A DNA stretch of 64,000 nucleotides. Source: JAZKID01 sp965247525. Its GTDB lineage: Bacteria; Pseudomonadota; Alphaproteobacteria; Rhizobiales; UBA4765. Shown in pieces: positions 49,629 to 58,484 of the stretch. Made by a program: the position numbers and the translations under genes. Each line of letters opens with the position of its first letter. The first letter of the stretch is position 1. Location of the stretch: contig OZ252015.1 in the NCBI GenBank assembly GCA_965247525.1, positions 1 to 64,000 of the forward strand. Direction: 5' to 3'. A model generated the notes under the pieces. That model ran no database searches, was not told the origin of the DNA, and worked only from the letters and a program-made list of their open reading frames with translations.

Positions 49629-50866
49629 GTGCGCAGCTCCACATCGCACGCACGCCTGTTGAAGATGCACTTGTCAAAGAAGTCGCAGAAAACGCAGGTG
49701 CCGAGGCCGCGAGCCGTTTTGCAGCTACGGGCCTGCCGCACAGGCGCGTTGAAGAATGGAAATACACGGACATTCGCAGTTCCTGGCGTGAACCGCTGTC
49801 AGCAGCGCCGCAACCCGATGCAAAAACAATTGCCGCTGCAGAAGTGCTTAGCGCTTTGCCAGACGACACACACTGCAATCTGACATTCGTCAACGGTTGG
49901 CTGATTTCAAAGACAAATGTGCCTGACGGCGTGACAATCAAACCTGCGCAAAACGACAATGCCATCAAATTCTGGGATGACCCGATGATGGATTTGAACA
50001 CGGCTCTGACGGGTGCGACTGTGATGATTACCGTGCCTACAGGGCTTAAGCTTGAAAAGCCGCTGCATCTCAGCTTTCGTATGGCTGGACCGGCATCTTC
50101 AAACTATCCGCGTGTGCATATTCAGGTGGGTGAGGGGAGCGAGGCGTCGATTATCGAAAGCCATTTCAGCGGTGATGAGACTTACGCGCTGAACAGCACC
50201 GTTGTGATTACATGCGGCGCACATTCGAAAGTGACGCATACGCGTTTGCAGGTTCAGGGCGCAAATACCCTTAACGTGATTTCAACGGACATTCGCCTTG
50301 GTGCAAAAGCGCAGTTCAAGGCCTTTGCGTTAGAGCAAGGGGCACAGCTGTCGCGCAACCAATATTTTGTGCGCCAAAGCGGCGAGGGCGCACAGATCGA
50401 GCTTGCAGGCGTCAGCCTTGGTCGCGCGCACCAACACCATGACACAACGCTTACCATCGACCATGCGATGCCGCAGGGTGCAAGCCGTGAAGTCTTCAAG
50501 ATCGTTTTGGCCGATGAGGCGAAAGGCGTGTTTCAAGGCAAGATTATTGTGCGCCCTGACGCCCAGAAAACAGATGGGCAAATGAGCGCGCGCGGTCTTT
50601 TGCTCAGCGATGACGCGGCATTTTTTGCAAAACCTGAACTTGAAATTTATGCCGACGATGTTTTGTGCGCACATGGTGCAACCGCAGGCGCGCTTGACGA
50701 CGATCTGCTATTTTATCTGCGCGCGCGCGGTCTTGATGAACCAAGCGCAAAAGCGCTTCTGGTTGCCGCTTTCATTGGCGAGGCAATTGAAACCGTGGAT
50801 GATCCCTCAATGCGTGAAGACTTGACAGAACGCGCACGGACATGGCTGGCAGGCAATCTGAAATGA
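49625..50866 (+). CDS. sufD: Fe-S assembly scaffold SufD
   Basis: Partner of SufB in the SufBCD scaffold, 413 residues. The family pattern is seen in PHRRVEEWKYTDIRSSW, the long beta-helix with HTRLQVQGANTLNVISTDIR, FQGKIIVRPDAQKTDGQMSA, and the C-terminal CAHGATAGALDDDLLFYLRARG. The terminal ALLVAAFIGEAIE helix is typical. It is coupled to sufC and sufS by four-base overlaps. Confidence 0.94.
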   Translation: MSAQLHIARTPVEDALVKEVAENAGAEAASRFAATGLPHRRVEEWKYTDIRSSWREPLSAAPQPDAKTIAAAEVLSALPDDTHCNLTFVNGWLISKTNVPDGVTIKPAQNDNAIKFWDDPMMDLNTALTGATVMITVPTGLKLEKPLHLSFRMAGPASSNYPRVHIQVGEGSEASIIESHFSGDETYALNSTVVITCGAHSKVTHTRLQVQGANTLNVISTDIRLGAKAQFKAFALEQGAQLSRNQYFVRQSGEGAQIELAGVSLGRAHQHHDTTLTIDHAMPQGASREVFKIVLADEAKGVFQGKIIVRPDAQKTDGQMSARGLLLSDDAAFFAKPELEIYADDVLCAHGATAGALDDDLLFYLRARGLDEPSAKALLVAAFIGEAIETVDDPSMREDLTERARTWLAGNLK

Positions 50867-52113
50867 CACATGCAGCGCGCAGCAATTCACCTGCACGTTT
50901 TGACGTTGCATCTGCACGCGCTGATTTTCCAATTCTTAAACGTCTGATCAATGGCAAGCCTTTAATATACTTTGACAGTGCGGCTTCTGCGCAAAAACCG
51001 AATGCTGTTTTGGATGCCATGCGCAGCTTTGCACAAAACCATTATTCAAACGTGCATCGCGGCCTTTACACATTGGCAAACGAAGCAACATCCGCATTTG
51101 AAGGCGCTCGTCAGAAGGTGGCTGATTTCATTGGCGCAGCTTCACCTGATTCAATCGTATTTACACGCTCGGCGACGGAAGCGATCAATCTCGTCGCACA
51201 GAGTTTTGGCGGCCTTGTGATTGGTGAAGGCGATGAGATTGTGCTTTCGATTATGGAGCACCATTCAAATATCGTGCCTTGGCATTTTCATCGCGAAAGA
51301 CGCGGCGCGGTTTTGAAATTTGTCGATGTCGGCGATGATGGCAGCTTCGACATTCATAAATTTGAAGAGGCCTTGTCACCGCGAACGAAAATGGTGGCGA
51401 TTACGCATGTCTCGAATGTGCTTGGAACGGTGACGCCGATCAAAGACATTGTTCGCATTGCCCATGCACGCGGTATTCCTGTTCTGGTTGATGGCAGCCA
51501 GGCGGCAGTTCATCTGAGCGTTGATGTGACCGATCTCGACGCCGACTTTTACGTTTTTACCGGCCATAAAGTCTACGGGCCAACGGGCATCGGTGTTCTC
51601 TACGCCAAGCCACAGCATTTAGAGGCCATGCCACCTTTTCAGGGTGGCGGCGAAATGATTGAAACGGTGTCGGTCTCAAACGTCACTTACAATCACGGCC
51701 CGCACAAATTTGAGGCCGGCACACCGCCGATCATTGAAGGTGTCGGGCTTGGTGCGGCAATCGACTATCTCGGCCAGTTTGACAAAACTGCGCTGGCACA
51801 GCATGAAAATGCGCTGACAACATATGCCAGTGCTAAACTTGGCGCAATTGATGGTCTGCGCACAATCGGCACGGCACCCGGCAAAGCGCCGATTGTGTCG
51901 TTTGAAATCAAGAATATTCATGCGCATGACATTGCAACCCTGCTCGACCAGTCGGGGATTGCCATTCGTGCCGGCACCCATTGTGCCATGCCACTGCTTC
52001 AGCGCTTTGGCTGCACATCGACATGCCGCATGTCATTCGGGCTTTACAATACGATGGACGAAATCGACGTTTTTGCCGACGCACTGCAAAAAGCCCAAAC
52101 GCTTTTTATGTGA
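50863..52113 (+). CDS. sufS: Cysteine desulfurase SufS
   Basis: Class II cysteine desulfurase supplying sulfur to SufBCD. From ATG 50863 it is 416 residues with YFDSAASAQKP, the SNVHRGLYTLAN region, FTRSATEAINLVAQS, the PLP lysine Lys236 in GHKVYGPTGIGVLY, and the catalytic Cys374 in GTHCAMPLLQRFG. Class II enzymes usually need SufE or SufU; neither is in the window. The start overlaps the sufD stop. Confidence 0.95.
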   Translation: MTHAARSNSPARFDVASARADFPILKRLINGKPLIYFDSAASAQKPNAVLDAMRSFAQNHYSNVHRGLYTLANEATSAFEGARQKVADFIGAASPDSIVFTRSATEAINLVAQSFGGLVIGEGDEIVLSIMEHHSNIVPWHFHRERRGAVLKFVDVGDDGSFDIHKFEEALSPRTKMVAITHVSNVLGTVTPIKDIVRIAHARGIPVLVDGSQAAVHLSVDVTDLDADFYVFTGHKVYGPTGIGVLYAKPQHLEAMPPFQGGGEMIETVSVSNVTYNHGPHKFEAGTPPIIEGVGLGAAIDYLGQFDKTALAQHENALTTYASAKLGAIDGLRTIGTAPGKAPIVSFEIKNIHAHDIATLLDQSGIAIRAGTHCAMPLLQRFGCTSTCRMSFGLYNTMDEIDVFADALQKAQTLFM

Positions 52114-52120
52114 GGATGAG

Positions 52121-52510
52121 ATGAACACTGCACCTAAAACACCTGAAACTTTGCCCGTTACAGAGCTAGCCTCGTCGCTTTCCTCTGCTTTGCCGGCTGA
52201 AGAGATTGACCGGCTGACAGATGACATCATCAGCGCGCTTAAAACCGTGTTTGATCCTGAAATTCCTGTCGATATTTATGAGCTTGGCCTGATTTATCGC
52301 ATCGAAATTCAAGACGACCGGCAGGTCGATGTGACGATGACTTTGACCGCTCCGGCCTGTCCGGTGGCTGGCGAAATGCCGGTTTGGGTTGAAAACGCCG
52401 TTTCAACAGTGCCTGGAGTAATGGGGACAAAGGTCACAATGAGCTTTGACCCGCCATGGGACCCGTCACGCATGTCTGACGACGCCCGCGTCGCCTTGAA
52501 CATGTTCTGA
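52121..52510 (+). CDS. sufT: SufT, MIP18/DUF59 Fe-S maturation factor
   Basis: DUF59 proteins help transfer Fe-S clusters to client proteins. From ATG 52121 the product is 129 residues. An N-terminal Pro/Thr/Ser-rich stretch of about 30 residues precedes the core with KTVFDPEIPVDIYELGLIY, MTLTAPACPVAGEMP (conserved Cys), and VTMSFDPPWDPSRMSDDAR. It lies seven bases after sufS with GAGGATGAG as ribosome-binding site. Confidence 0.93.
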   Translation: MNTAPKTPETLPVTELASSLSSALPAEEIDRLTDDIISALKTVFDPEIPVDIYELGLIYRIEIQDDRQVDVTMTLTAPACPVAGEMPVWVENAVSTVPGVMGTKVTMSFDPPWDPSRMSDDARVALNMF

Positions 52511-52530
52511 TTGATACCTACCTTTTAGAC

Positions 52531-52908
52531 ATGACTCTCCAGCCCCGCGCCCGCCCACAGATTATGACGCTGACTGACAGCGCCGCTGCGCGAGTGTCTG
52601 AGCTTTGCAATATGGGCGAGCAAAGCTATATCGCCCTTCGTGTCGGCATCAAAAAGGGCGGTTGTGCGGGGATGGAGTACACGATTGAGGGTGTCAGCGC
52701 ACCAGTTGCCGGCGATGAAGTTGTCGAGCACAATGGTGCGCGCGTCTATGTCGATTCCAAAGCTTTGCTTTTTCTTCTTGGCACGCAGATGGATTACAAA
52801 GTCGATAAGCTGTCGGCCACTTTCGCGTTTAACAACCCGAACCAGACAAGCGCCTGCGGCTGCGGCGAATCCGTGATGTTGCAAGCGGCCGAAAACAACC
52901 TGTCTTAA
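52531..52908 (+). CDS. sufA: A-type Fe-S carrier SufA/IscA
   Basis: Carries assembled clusters to target proteins. The 125-residue HesB/IscA protein has the three expected cysteines: Cys45 in KKGGCAGMEY and Cys109 and Cys111 in ACGCGES near the C-terminus. An internal ATG at 52564 could remove the first 11 residues. It ends the SUF operon; its stop overlaps the convergent diguanylate cyclase gene by three bases and no terminator is apparent. Confidence 0.94.
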   Translation: MTLQPRARPQIMTLTDSAAARVSELCNMGEQSYIALRVGIKKGGCAGMEYTIEGVSAPVAGDEVVEHNGARVYVDSKALLFLLGTQMDYKVDKLSATFAFNNPNQTSACGCGESVMLQAAENNLS

Positions 52909-53978
52909 GCGACAGCAGCGCCTGCCGTGCTTCTGCCATCATTGACGCAGACACGGTTCCGGCCTGTGCGCTTGGCCTGATAAAGCGCTGAATCCGCGCG
53001 CTCGATCAATGTTTGCGGGGTGTCGCCCTGAATATAGCACGAAACGCCAATAGAGATGGTTACACGGCCAAGACGTTCATTCGTTGAACGTTTGACGAGG
53101 TCTTTGCCCATCACGGCATTGCGAATGTTTTCGGCAACGGTCACCGCATGTTCAAGCGGCGTGTTCGGCAGGATCACTGCAAATTCTTCGCCGCCATAAC
53201 GCGCTGCAATGTCCTGGCCCTTTATGCTCTGCTTCATGACAGAGGCGACAAGGCGCAATACCTGATCGCCTGTCTGGTGGCCATAACTGTCGTTAAACGT
53301 CTTGAAATGGTCAATGTCGGTCATCAGCAGGGTAAAGGGCTTGCCGCTCAAACTGCTTTCCTCGGCGGCTCGGATCATCGACTGATCAAACAGCTTCCTG
53401 TTGGACAGGCTGGTTAATGGGTCTGTCAAAGATTCATGGCGGATGGTCTCAAGGTTGACCTGAAGATCCTGAATTTGCTCATGAGACTGGGCAAGGCGCG
53501 ATTCAAGCGCGTGATTGTGCTGTTCCATTTTATGCGTATCGGCTATCAGCGCCTGAACGACGGCCTGAAGCTTGTTTAAATCATCGGGGTGGCTTTGCAG
53601 CGATGAAGTGGCGCTGGCGAGTGAAGATCCGTAGGTTTTGGTTTCGGCGCGTGCATGGTCGAGCGTCTGCAACATTTCGGCAAGGTTTGTTGAAATCTGG
53701 CCGCCAATCTGTTCCATCTGGTCGGAGAAGCGCTGCGGCGAGAGATGCTCTTCGTAAATCTGTTCGGTTTCATTGATTGAAAGCCGACCCTGATTCTTCA
53801 AAAGGTCATTGATCGCGCGGTTGAGAGAGGGATTAAGCCCTGACACATAGGTGTACCAAAGCTCATAATTGCGCGGGTAGGCCGGCATTGTATTGGCTTT
53901 GAGATGGCTTATTGCGGTTTCGCCGAACTTGATCGTGCGATCATATTCCTGATCATCAGTCACGTTGATCTCTCTCAT
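52905..53978 (-). CDS. Diguanylate cyclase (GGDEF)
   Basis: Makes cyclic di-GMP from two GTP. The start at 53978 gives 357 residues; an upstream TTG (54005) is possible. The N-terminal half has no named sensor domain but is helical, with YPRNYELWYTYVSG and a coiled coil around residues 90-180. The GGDEF domain has DPLTSLSNRKLFD, MTDIDHFKTFNDSYGHQTGD and an intact GGEEF active site at 262-266. The inhibitory-site RxxD is replaced by Lys-Gly-Gln-Asp at 253-256, so product inhibition may be weakened. No membrane helix, so it is cytosolic. Confidence 0.92.
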   Translation of the reverse strand: MREINVTDDQEYDRTIKFGETAISHLKANTMPAYPRNYELWYTYVSGLNPSLNRAINDLLKNQGRLSINETEQIYEEHLSPQRFSDQMEQIGGQISTNLAEMLQTLDHARAETKTYGSSLASATSSLQSHPDDLNKLQAVVQALIADTHKMEQHNHALESRLAQSHEQIQDLQVNLETIRHESLTDPLTSLSNRKLFDQSMIRAAEESSLSGKPFTLLMTDIDHFKTFNDSYGHQTGDQVLRLVASVMKQSIKGQDIAARYGGEEFAVILPNTPLEHAVTVAENIRNAVMGKDLVKRSTNERLGRVTISIGVSCYIQGDTPQTLIERADSALYQAKRTGRNRVCVNDGRSTAGAAVA

Positions 53979-54062
53979 TTTTAAAAAGCACAGATCATCA
54001 AACAATAAAATTATGACTCTAACAGAGCGTTAAAGAAAAGCCGTTGCGCCCTTTATTTCCAT

Positions 54063-55457
54063 TTATTTAGGGCGAATAGCACGCCGCAAAAAGGCGGGCA
54101 CATCATTGGCAAAGCCGCCATTTTCGCTTGTTTCGACCGCGTCATTGGCCGGTGGCTCATTTGTGCGGCGTGCCGGTCTTGCGGATAACGCATTTTCGGC
54201 GCTGCGAACAGTTTGTGCTTTGTTATCGCGGCGCGGCTTGTCTTTGTTGTTGTCGCGGCTGTCACGTGATGTGCGCCGGCGCGGTGCGCGGCTCTCGTGG
54301 TCTGAACTGTCCGCAGCTGGAAGATCGTTTGGCCCATAATTTGGCAGGTAATCAATTTTATTGCCGATCAAATCTTCAATCGCTTTCAACGACTTATCGT
54401 CAGCTTTTGATGTAATCGTATAAGCTGTACCCTTGCGTCCTGCACGGCCCGTGCGGCCGATCCGATGGACATAATCTTCCGAATGGTGCGGCATATCGAA
54501 ATTGAAGACATGGCTGACTTCAGGAATATCGAGGCCGCGCGCGGCCACATCGGACGCAACAAGCAAAGGCAGCTCGCCTTTACGAAAGCTTTCTAATGTC
54601 GCGGTGCGGGCGCTCTGGTCCATGTCGCCATGGAGCGCGCCGGCCTTAAAACCGTGCTTGACCAGAGATTTATGGAGATCGGCAACTTCACGTTTACGAT
54701 TGCAGAAAATAATGGCGTTCTGGAGATCAACGGCCTCGCCAAGAAGCTTGCGCAAGACTTCGCGTTTTTGAAACGGCTTATCACCGGCTGCGGCCAGCGC
54801 CTGCGTAATCGTGGTCGCGGTGCTCGACGGCTTGCCGGTTTCAACCATCACCGGATTTGAAAGGAACTGGCTTGTCAGCTTTTTAATCTCAGGCGGCATG
54901 GTTGCCGAGAAGAACAGCGTCTGGCGGGTGAAGGGCACCATTTTGCAAATACGCTCAATATCGGGGATGAAACCCATATCGAGCATACGGTCGGCCTCGT
55001 CGATGACGAAAATTTCAATGCCTGTCAGCAAAAGCTTTCCGCGCTCGAAATGGTCAAGAAGGCGTCCGGGCGTTGCAATCAGAACATCGGCGCCCCGCAT
55101 AATTTTAGCGTCCTGGTCACCAAACGACACGCCGCCAATCAAAAGCGCAATATTTAGCTTATGATTGACGCCGTATTTAATAAAATTGTTTTCCACCTGC
55201 GCTGCCAGTTCGCGGGTCGGCTCAAGAATGAGTGTGCGCGGCATACGCGCGCGGGCGCGGCCATGCTCCAGCAGTGTCAGCATTGGCAGTGTAAACGCAG
55301 CTGTTTTACCGGTGCCGGTCTGCGCAAGGCCGATGACGTCGCGGCGCGCGAGAATATGCGGAATGGCGTCGCGCTGGATGGGGGTCGGTTCTGTATATCC
55401 TGCAGAAGCGACAGCCGATTGAACTTTGTCGGAAAGACCGAGGGTCGAGAATGTCAT
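54063..55457 (-). CDS. DEAD-box RNA helicase, RhlE-like
   Basis: ATP-dependent RNA helicase of 464 residues, probably in ribosome assembly or RNA turnover. From ATG 55457 it has the Q motif and PTPIQRDAIP, Walker A AQTGTGKT at 45-52, PTRELAAQ, TPGRLLDH, VIDEADRMLDMGF, SATMP, and HRIGRTGRAGRKG. The C-terminal tail after about residue 365 is Arg/Lys/Asp-rich and low in complexity, with RAPRRRTSRDSRDNNKDKPR, a likely RNA-binding tail. Its order of paralogy (RhlE against other DEAD proteins) is inferred. Confidence 0.92.
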   Translation of the reverse strand: MTFSTLGLSDKVQSAVASAGYTEPTPIQRDAIPHILARRDVIGLAQTGTGKTAAFTLPMLTLLEHGRARARMPRTLILEPTRELAAQVENNFIKYGVNHKLNIALLIGGVSFGDQDAKIMRGADVLIATPGRLLDHFERGKLLLTGIEIFVIDEADRMLDMGFIPDIERICKMVPFTRQTLFFSATMPPEIKKLTSQFLSNPVMVETGKPSSTATTITQALAAAGDKPFQKREVLRKLLGEAVDLQNAIIFCNRKREVADLHKSLVKHGFKAGALHGDMDQSARTATLESFRKGELPLLVASDVAARGLDIPEVSHVFNFDMPHHSEDYVHRIGRTGRAGRKGTAYTITSKADDKSLKAIEDLIGNKIDYLPNYGPNDLPAADSSDHESRAPRRRTSRDSRDNNKDKPRRDNKAQTVRSAENALSARPARRTNEPPANDAVETSENGGFANDVPAFLRRAIRPK

Positions 55458-55548
55458 GTGAGCCTGAAAAGCCGCAAAATGCGGAATAATGCTTAAAAGC
55501 TGTTTATCAGCTTTCACTCACAATAGAAATGACGTGCCTGTCAAGGCT

Positions 55549-55722
55549 TTATGGATACTGACTGATCGCCGAAAGAGCGATGGGTTGATCTTCGATAACA
55601 CGAAGCGCCACCATTTGCGGTTTGTGCATATGCGCGAGGAACAGTGTAGGCCCAATCAAAAGCGCCAAGGCAAGCACAAGTAGCCCGTACCCACCAAACT
55701 TTTGAACTTTTTTCCGTTTCAT
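55549..55722 (-). CDS. Small single-pass membrane protein
   Basis: A 57-residue protein from ATG 55722, with GAGG eight bases upstream. A basic N-terminus (MKRKKVQKFGG) is followed by one hydrophobic helix (YGLLVLALALLIGPTLFLA). A short tail ends ALSAISQYP. The positive-inside rule predicts the N-terminus in the cytoplasm and the tail in the periplasm. No family is recognised. It lies between parE and the helicase gene on the same strand. In the 154 bases up to parE I see no other gene. Confidence 0.65.
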   Translation of the reverse strand: MKRKKVQKFGGYGLLVLALALLIGPTLFLAHMHKPQMVALRVIEDQPIALSAISQYP

Positions 55723-55876
55723 TTCGCCCTCGATATGTCGTGTTCTCATCACGCTATCATCACAGGCATGAGTGAAGTCTGGAGAGAAATGCTCAAATTT
55801 TACGGGTGCGCACTATTTTGTGATTTCCATCGATACCAATTTATTAACATATGCGAAAGTGCGACATTGATTGGCT

Positions 55877-57907
55877 TTAAACATCCAGCTCGGTCGCAAA
55901 AGCTGCGCGATCTTGCAGAAACGCATAACGCGCTTCTGCTTTTTGCCCCATCAAGCGTTCAACAGTATCCTCCGTGCTTGCGCGCGCGGCCATGTCATAG
56001 GTCACGCGTAACAGCTGCCGCGACTTTGGCGACATGGTGGTCTCTTTCAGCTGCGCGGGCATCATTTCGCCAAGGCCTTTGAAGCGGGAAATTTCAGGCT
56101 TCTTTCCGGCAAATTCAGATTTGAGAAGAGTTTGAAGGTCGTTGTCATCGCGCGCATAGACCATTTTTGACGCATGCGAAATGCGGTAAAGCGGCGGCAC
56201 GGCAAGAAACAGATGGCCCTCATCGATCAGCTGCGGCAGTTCGCGCCAGAAAAACGTCATCAGCAAGGACGCAATATGCGCACCGTCGACATCGGCGTCG
56301 GTCATGATGATGACCCGCTCGTAGCGCAGGTCGCTTTCTTTGTAGGCGCCGCGCGTGCCGCAACCCAGCGCCATTAGCAAATCGGCAAGTTGCTGGTTGT
56401 CGCGCAGTTTTTCGCGCGTTGCAGATGCGACGTTGAGAATTTTACCGCGCAGCGGCAACACGGCCTGACTTGCGCGCTCGCGCGCCTGCTTGGCCGAACC
56501 GCCGGCGCTGTCGCCTTCGACAATGAAAAGTTCTGAGCCGAGGTTTCCGGCCTGGCTGCAATCGGCAAGCTTGCCGGGCAGGCGTAATTTGCGCACGGCC
56601 GTTTTGCGCGACACTTCCTTTTCCATGCGGCGGCGCAAACGCTCTTCCGCGCGCTCGATAAAAAACTCGACGATGCGGTCTGCCCGCGCTTTGTCTTCGG
56701 TCAACCAATGGTCAAAGGCATCGCGCACTTTTTGCTCGACGATCTTTGTCGCTTCAGGCGTTGCAAGCCTGTCTTTGGTCTGACCTACAAATTCAGGCTC
56801 GCGCACAAACACAGACACCATGCTGGCCGTGAAATTGATGATGTCATCGACGGTGATCTGGGCTATGCGTTTGTTGTTGGTAAGATCGCCGTATGTTTTA
56901 AAACTTTTTAAAAGCGCGTTGCGAAGGCCCGTTTCATGCGTGCCGCCTTCGGGTGTCGGAATGGTATTGCAATAAGACGAGCAGAACGCCTCATCGATAA
57001 CAAATGCGATGGCCCATTCAACCGCGCCGTGGCCGCTGCGTTTTTCCGATGCGCCGGAAAAAATCTGTGGCACGACAAGCAAATCTGTCTCTAGGCGGTT
57101 TTTGAGAAAATCGCTTAGGCCGCCCGGAAATTTGAATGTGTCTTTTGCCGGGATGTCGCCGCCTTCGCGGAGCAGCGAAGGCGCGCAATTCCAGCGAATT
57201 TCAACTCCGCCGAACAGATAGGCCTTTGCGCGCGACATGCGAAACAGACGTGCCGGATCGAAATGCGTGTTTTTGCCAAAAATCTCGGCGTCGGGGTGAA
57301 AGCGCACAGAAGTGCCGCGCCTGTTTTTGACGGCGCCCAGGCTTTTCAGTTTTGAAGTTGGATGGCCGCGCGAAAAGGTCATGCTGTAGAGCTGGCCGCC
57401 GCGCGCAACTTCGACTGTCGTGTCATCCGACAAGGCATTCACAACGGACACACCGACGCCATGCAGACCGCCGGATGTTTCATAAGAGTCGCCGGAAAAT
57501 TTCCCGCCTGCGTGAAGTGTTCCCATAATCACTTCAAGTGCGGATTTGTTTTTAAATTTTGGGTGTGCGTCAACGGGAATGCCGCGGCCATTATCGATGA
57601 CGGTAATGTAGCCGCCTTCTTCCACATTGACCTCGATTGTATTTGCATGGCCCGCAATCGCTTCGTCCATTGCGTTGTCGATGACTTCGGCAAAAAGGTG
57701 GTGCAGCGCTTTTTCGTCTGTGCCGCCAATATACATGCCTGGCCTGCGACGAACCGGCTCAAGGCCTTCAAGAACTTCAATGTCATGCGCTGAATAGGCC
57801 TCGCCTTTCGACACTTTGACGGGCTTGGCGCTTTCAGCCTTGGCTGCGCGCGCGGAGGCGGGTGATGACGAAAAAAGATCCGGCTCGTTCAGTTTTTTTG
57901 GAGGCAT
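55877..57907 (-). CDS. parE: DNA topoisomerase IV subunit B
   Basis: ATPase subunit of topoisomerase IV. The 676-residue protein has RRRPGMYIGGTDEKALHHL, VIDNGRGIPVDAHPK, the ATP-lid GGLHGVGVSVVNALS, the TOPRIM EGDSAGGSAKQ, IMTDADVDGAHI and the C-terminal RFKGLGEMMPAQLKETTM. Length and the absence of the GyrB 160-residue insert support ParE. A Ser/Ala/Lys-rich N-terminal stretch of about 30 residues precedes the core. It is about 11 kb from parC on the other strand. Confidence 0.94.
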   Translation of the reverse strand: MPPKKLNEPDLFSSSPASARAAKAESAKPVKVSKGEAYSAHDIEVLEGLEPVRRRPGMYIGGTDEKALHHLFAEVIDNAMDEAIAGHANTIEVNVEEGGYITVIDNGRGIPVDAHPKFKNKSALEVIMGTLHAGGKFSGDSYETSGGLHGVGVSVVNALSDDTTVEVARGGQLYSMTFSRGHPTSKLKSLGAVKNRRGTSVRFHPDAEIFGKNTHFDPARLFRMSRAKAYLFGGVEIRWNCAPSLLREGGDIPAKDTFKFPGGLSDFLKNRLETDLLVVPQIFSGASEKRSGHGAVEWAIAFVIDEAFCSSYCNTIPTPEGGTHETGLRNALLKSFKTYGDLTNNKRIAQITVDDIINFTASMVSVFVREPEFVGQTKDRLATPEATKIVEQKVRDAFDHWLTEDKARADRIVEFFIERAEERLRRRMEKEVSRKTAVRKLRLPGKLADCSQAGNLGSELFIVEGDSAGGSAKQARERASQAVLPLRGKILNVASATREKLRDNQQLADLLMALGCGTRGAYKESDLRYERVIIMTDADVDGAHIASLLMTFFWRELPQLIDEGHLFLAVPPLYRISHASKMVYARDDNDLQTLLKSEFAGKKPEISRFKGLGEMMPAQLKETTMSPKSRQLLRVTYDMAARASTEDTVERLMGQKAEARYAFLQDRAAFATELDV

Positions 57908-57935
57908 AAGCCATCTCTATCTGAACCGCGCACAT

Positions 57936-57961
57936 AAAAAAAGCGCCCAAAAGGGCGCTTT
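57936..57961 (-). terminator. Rho-independent terminator between orphan gene and parE
   Basis: On the reverse strand AAAGCGCCC and GGGCGCTTT form a nine-base-pair stem (57953-57961 and 57940-57948) around a four-base loop, followed by a T-run (57936-57942 on the forward strand reads A). It lies 17 bases past the stop of the orphan gene and ends that transcript before parE. Confidence 0.88.
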
Positions 57962-57978
57962 GTTGTCTAAAAAGGTAT

Positions 57979-58398
57979 TTAGTTAAAAAGATTGGTGAGA
58001 AACGTATCGAGAGACAACGTGTAGGTCGACGTGTCTTTCTTTCTCCAGCCGCCTCTATCACCCACATCGACAATTTCTTCACTCGTGTGTTTTGTGTACC
58101 ACTCTTTAGGCGGCGTATCGCCGTTAAAAAGCGAAGACAGGTAATTGAAATCTTTTTCTGTCAAATCTGGATTTCCGTTATATTTATCTTCAATTGTTTT
58201 ACGTGCTGAATCGCTGCAAAAGCCGCGATATGTTTTTTCAGCGCTGACATCCCGGTTGATAAGCGCGTCGCGAATTGCAGATTCTGTATCAGCACGGCTG
58301 CGTCCATATTTATCTTCGAAATTTATTAGTGATGCCTTGAAATTTGCATCTAAATTTTGAGTTTTAATGGCTTGGCCTGAAATCGATTTTATGTTCAT
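57979..58398 (-). CDS. Small orphan protein, AT-rich
   Basis: A 139-residue hydrophilic protein of no known family. It reads NIKSISGQAIKTQNLDANF at the start, has FEDKYGRSRADTESAIRDAL and KTIEDKYNGNPDLTEKDFNY (a repeated -EDKY- element), and ends LSLDTFLTNLFN. There is no signal peptide or membrane segment, one cysteine, and many Asp, Asn and Lys. A/T-ending codons are commoner than in rsmA and parE on either side. AAGGAGAGA lies close before ATG 58398, and the gene has its own terminator. It is a stand-alone unit of unknown role. Confidence 0.78.
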   Translation of the reverse strand: MNIKSISGQAIKTQNLDANFKASLINFEDKYGRSRADTESAIRDALINRDVSAEKTYRGFCSDSARKTIEDKYNGNPDLTEKDFNYLSSLFNGDTPPKEWYTKHTSEEIVDVGDRGGWRKKDTSTYTLSLDTFLTNLFN

Positions 58399-58484
58399 TT
58401 TTTCTCTCTCCTTAGTTTTTATTAATACATCTTAAGAATATATTACTTCTTAAATATATCAATAAAAATAACGCTATTCATTCG

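Noticed and set aside
54048..54074. Inverted repeat CGCCCT...AGGGCG at the 3' end of the helicase gene
   Set aside because: The arms are only six bases with a long A/T loop and no clear T-run on the transcribed strand, so a terminator call is not supported.
55702..56082. A 126-codon forward frame spanning the parE 3' end
   Set aside because: It runs antisense into parE and has no ribosome-binding site or recognisable domain.
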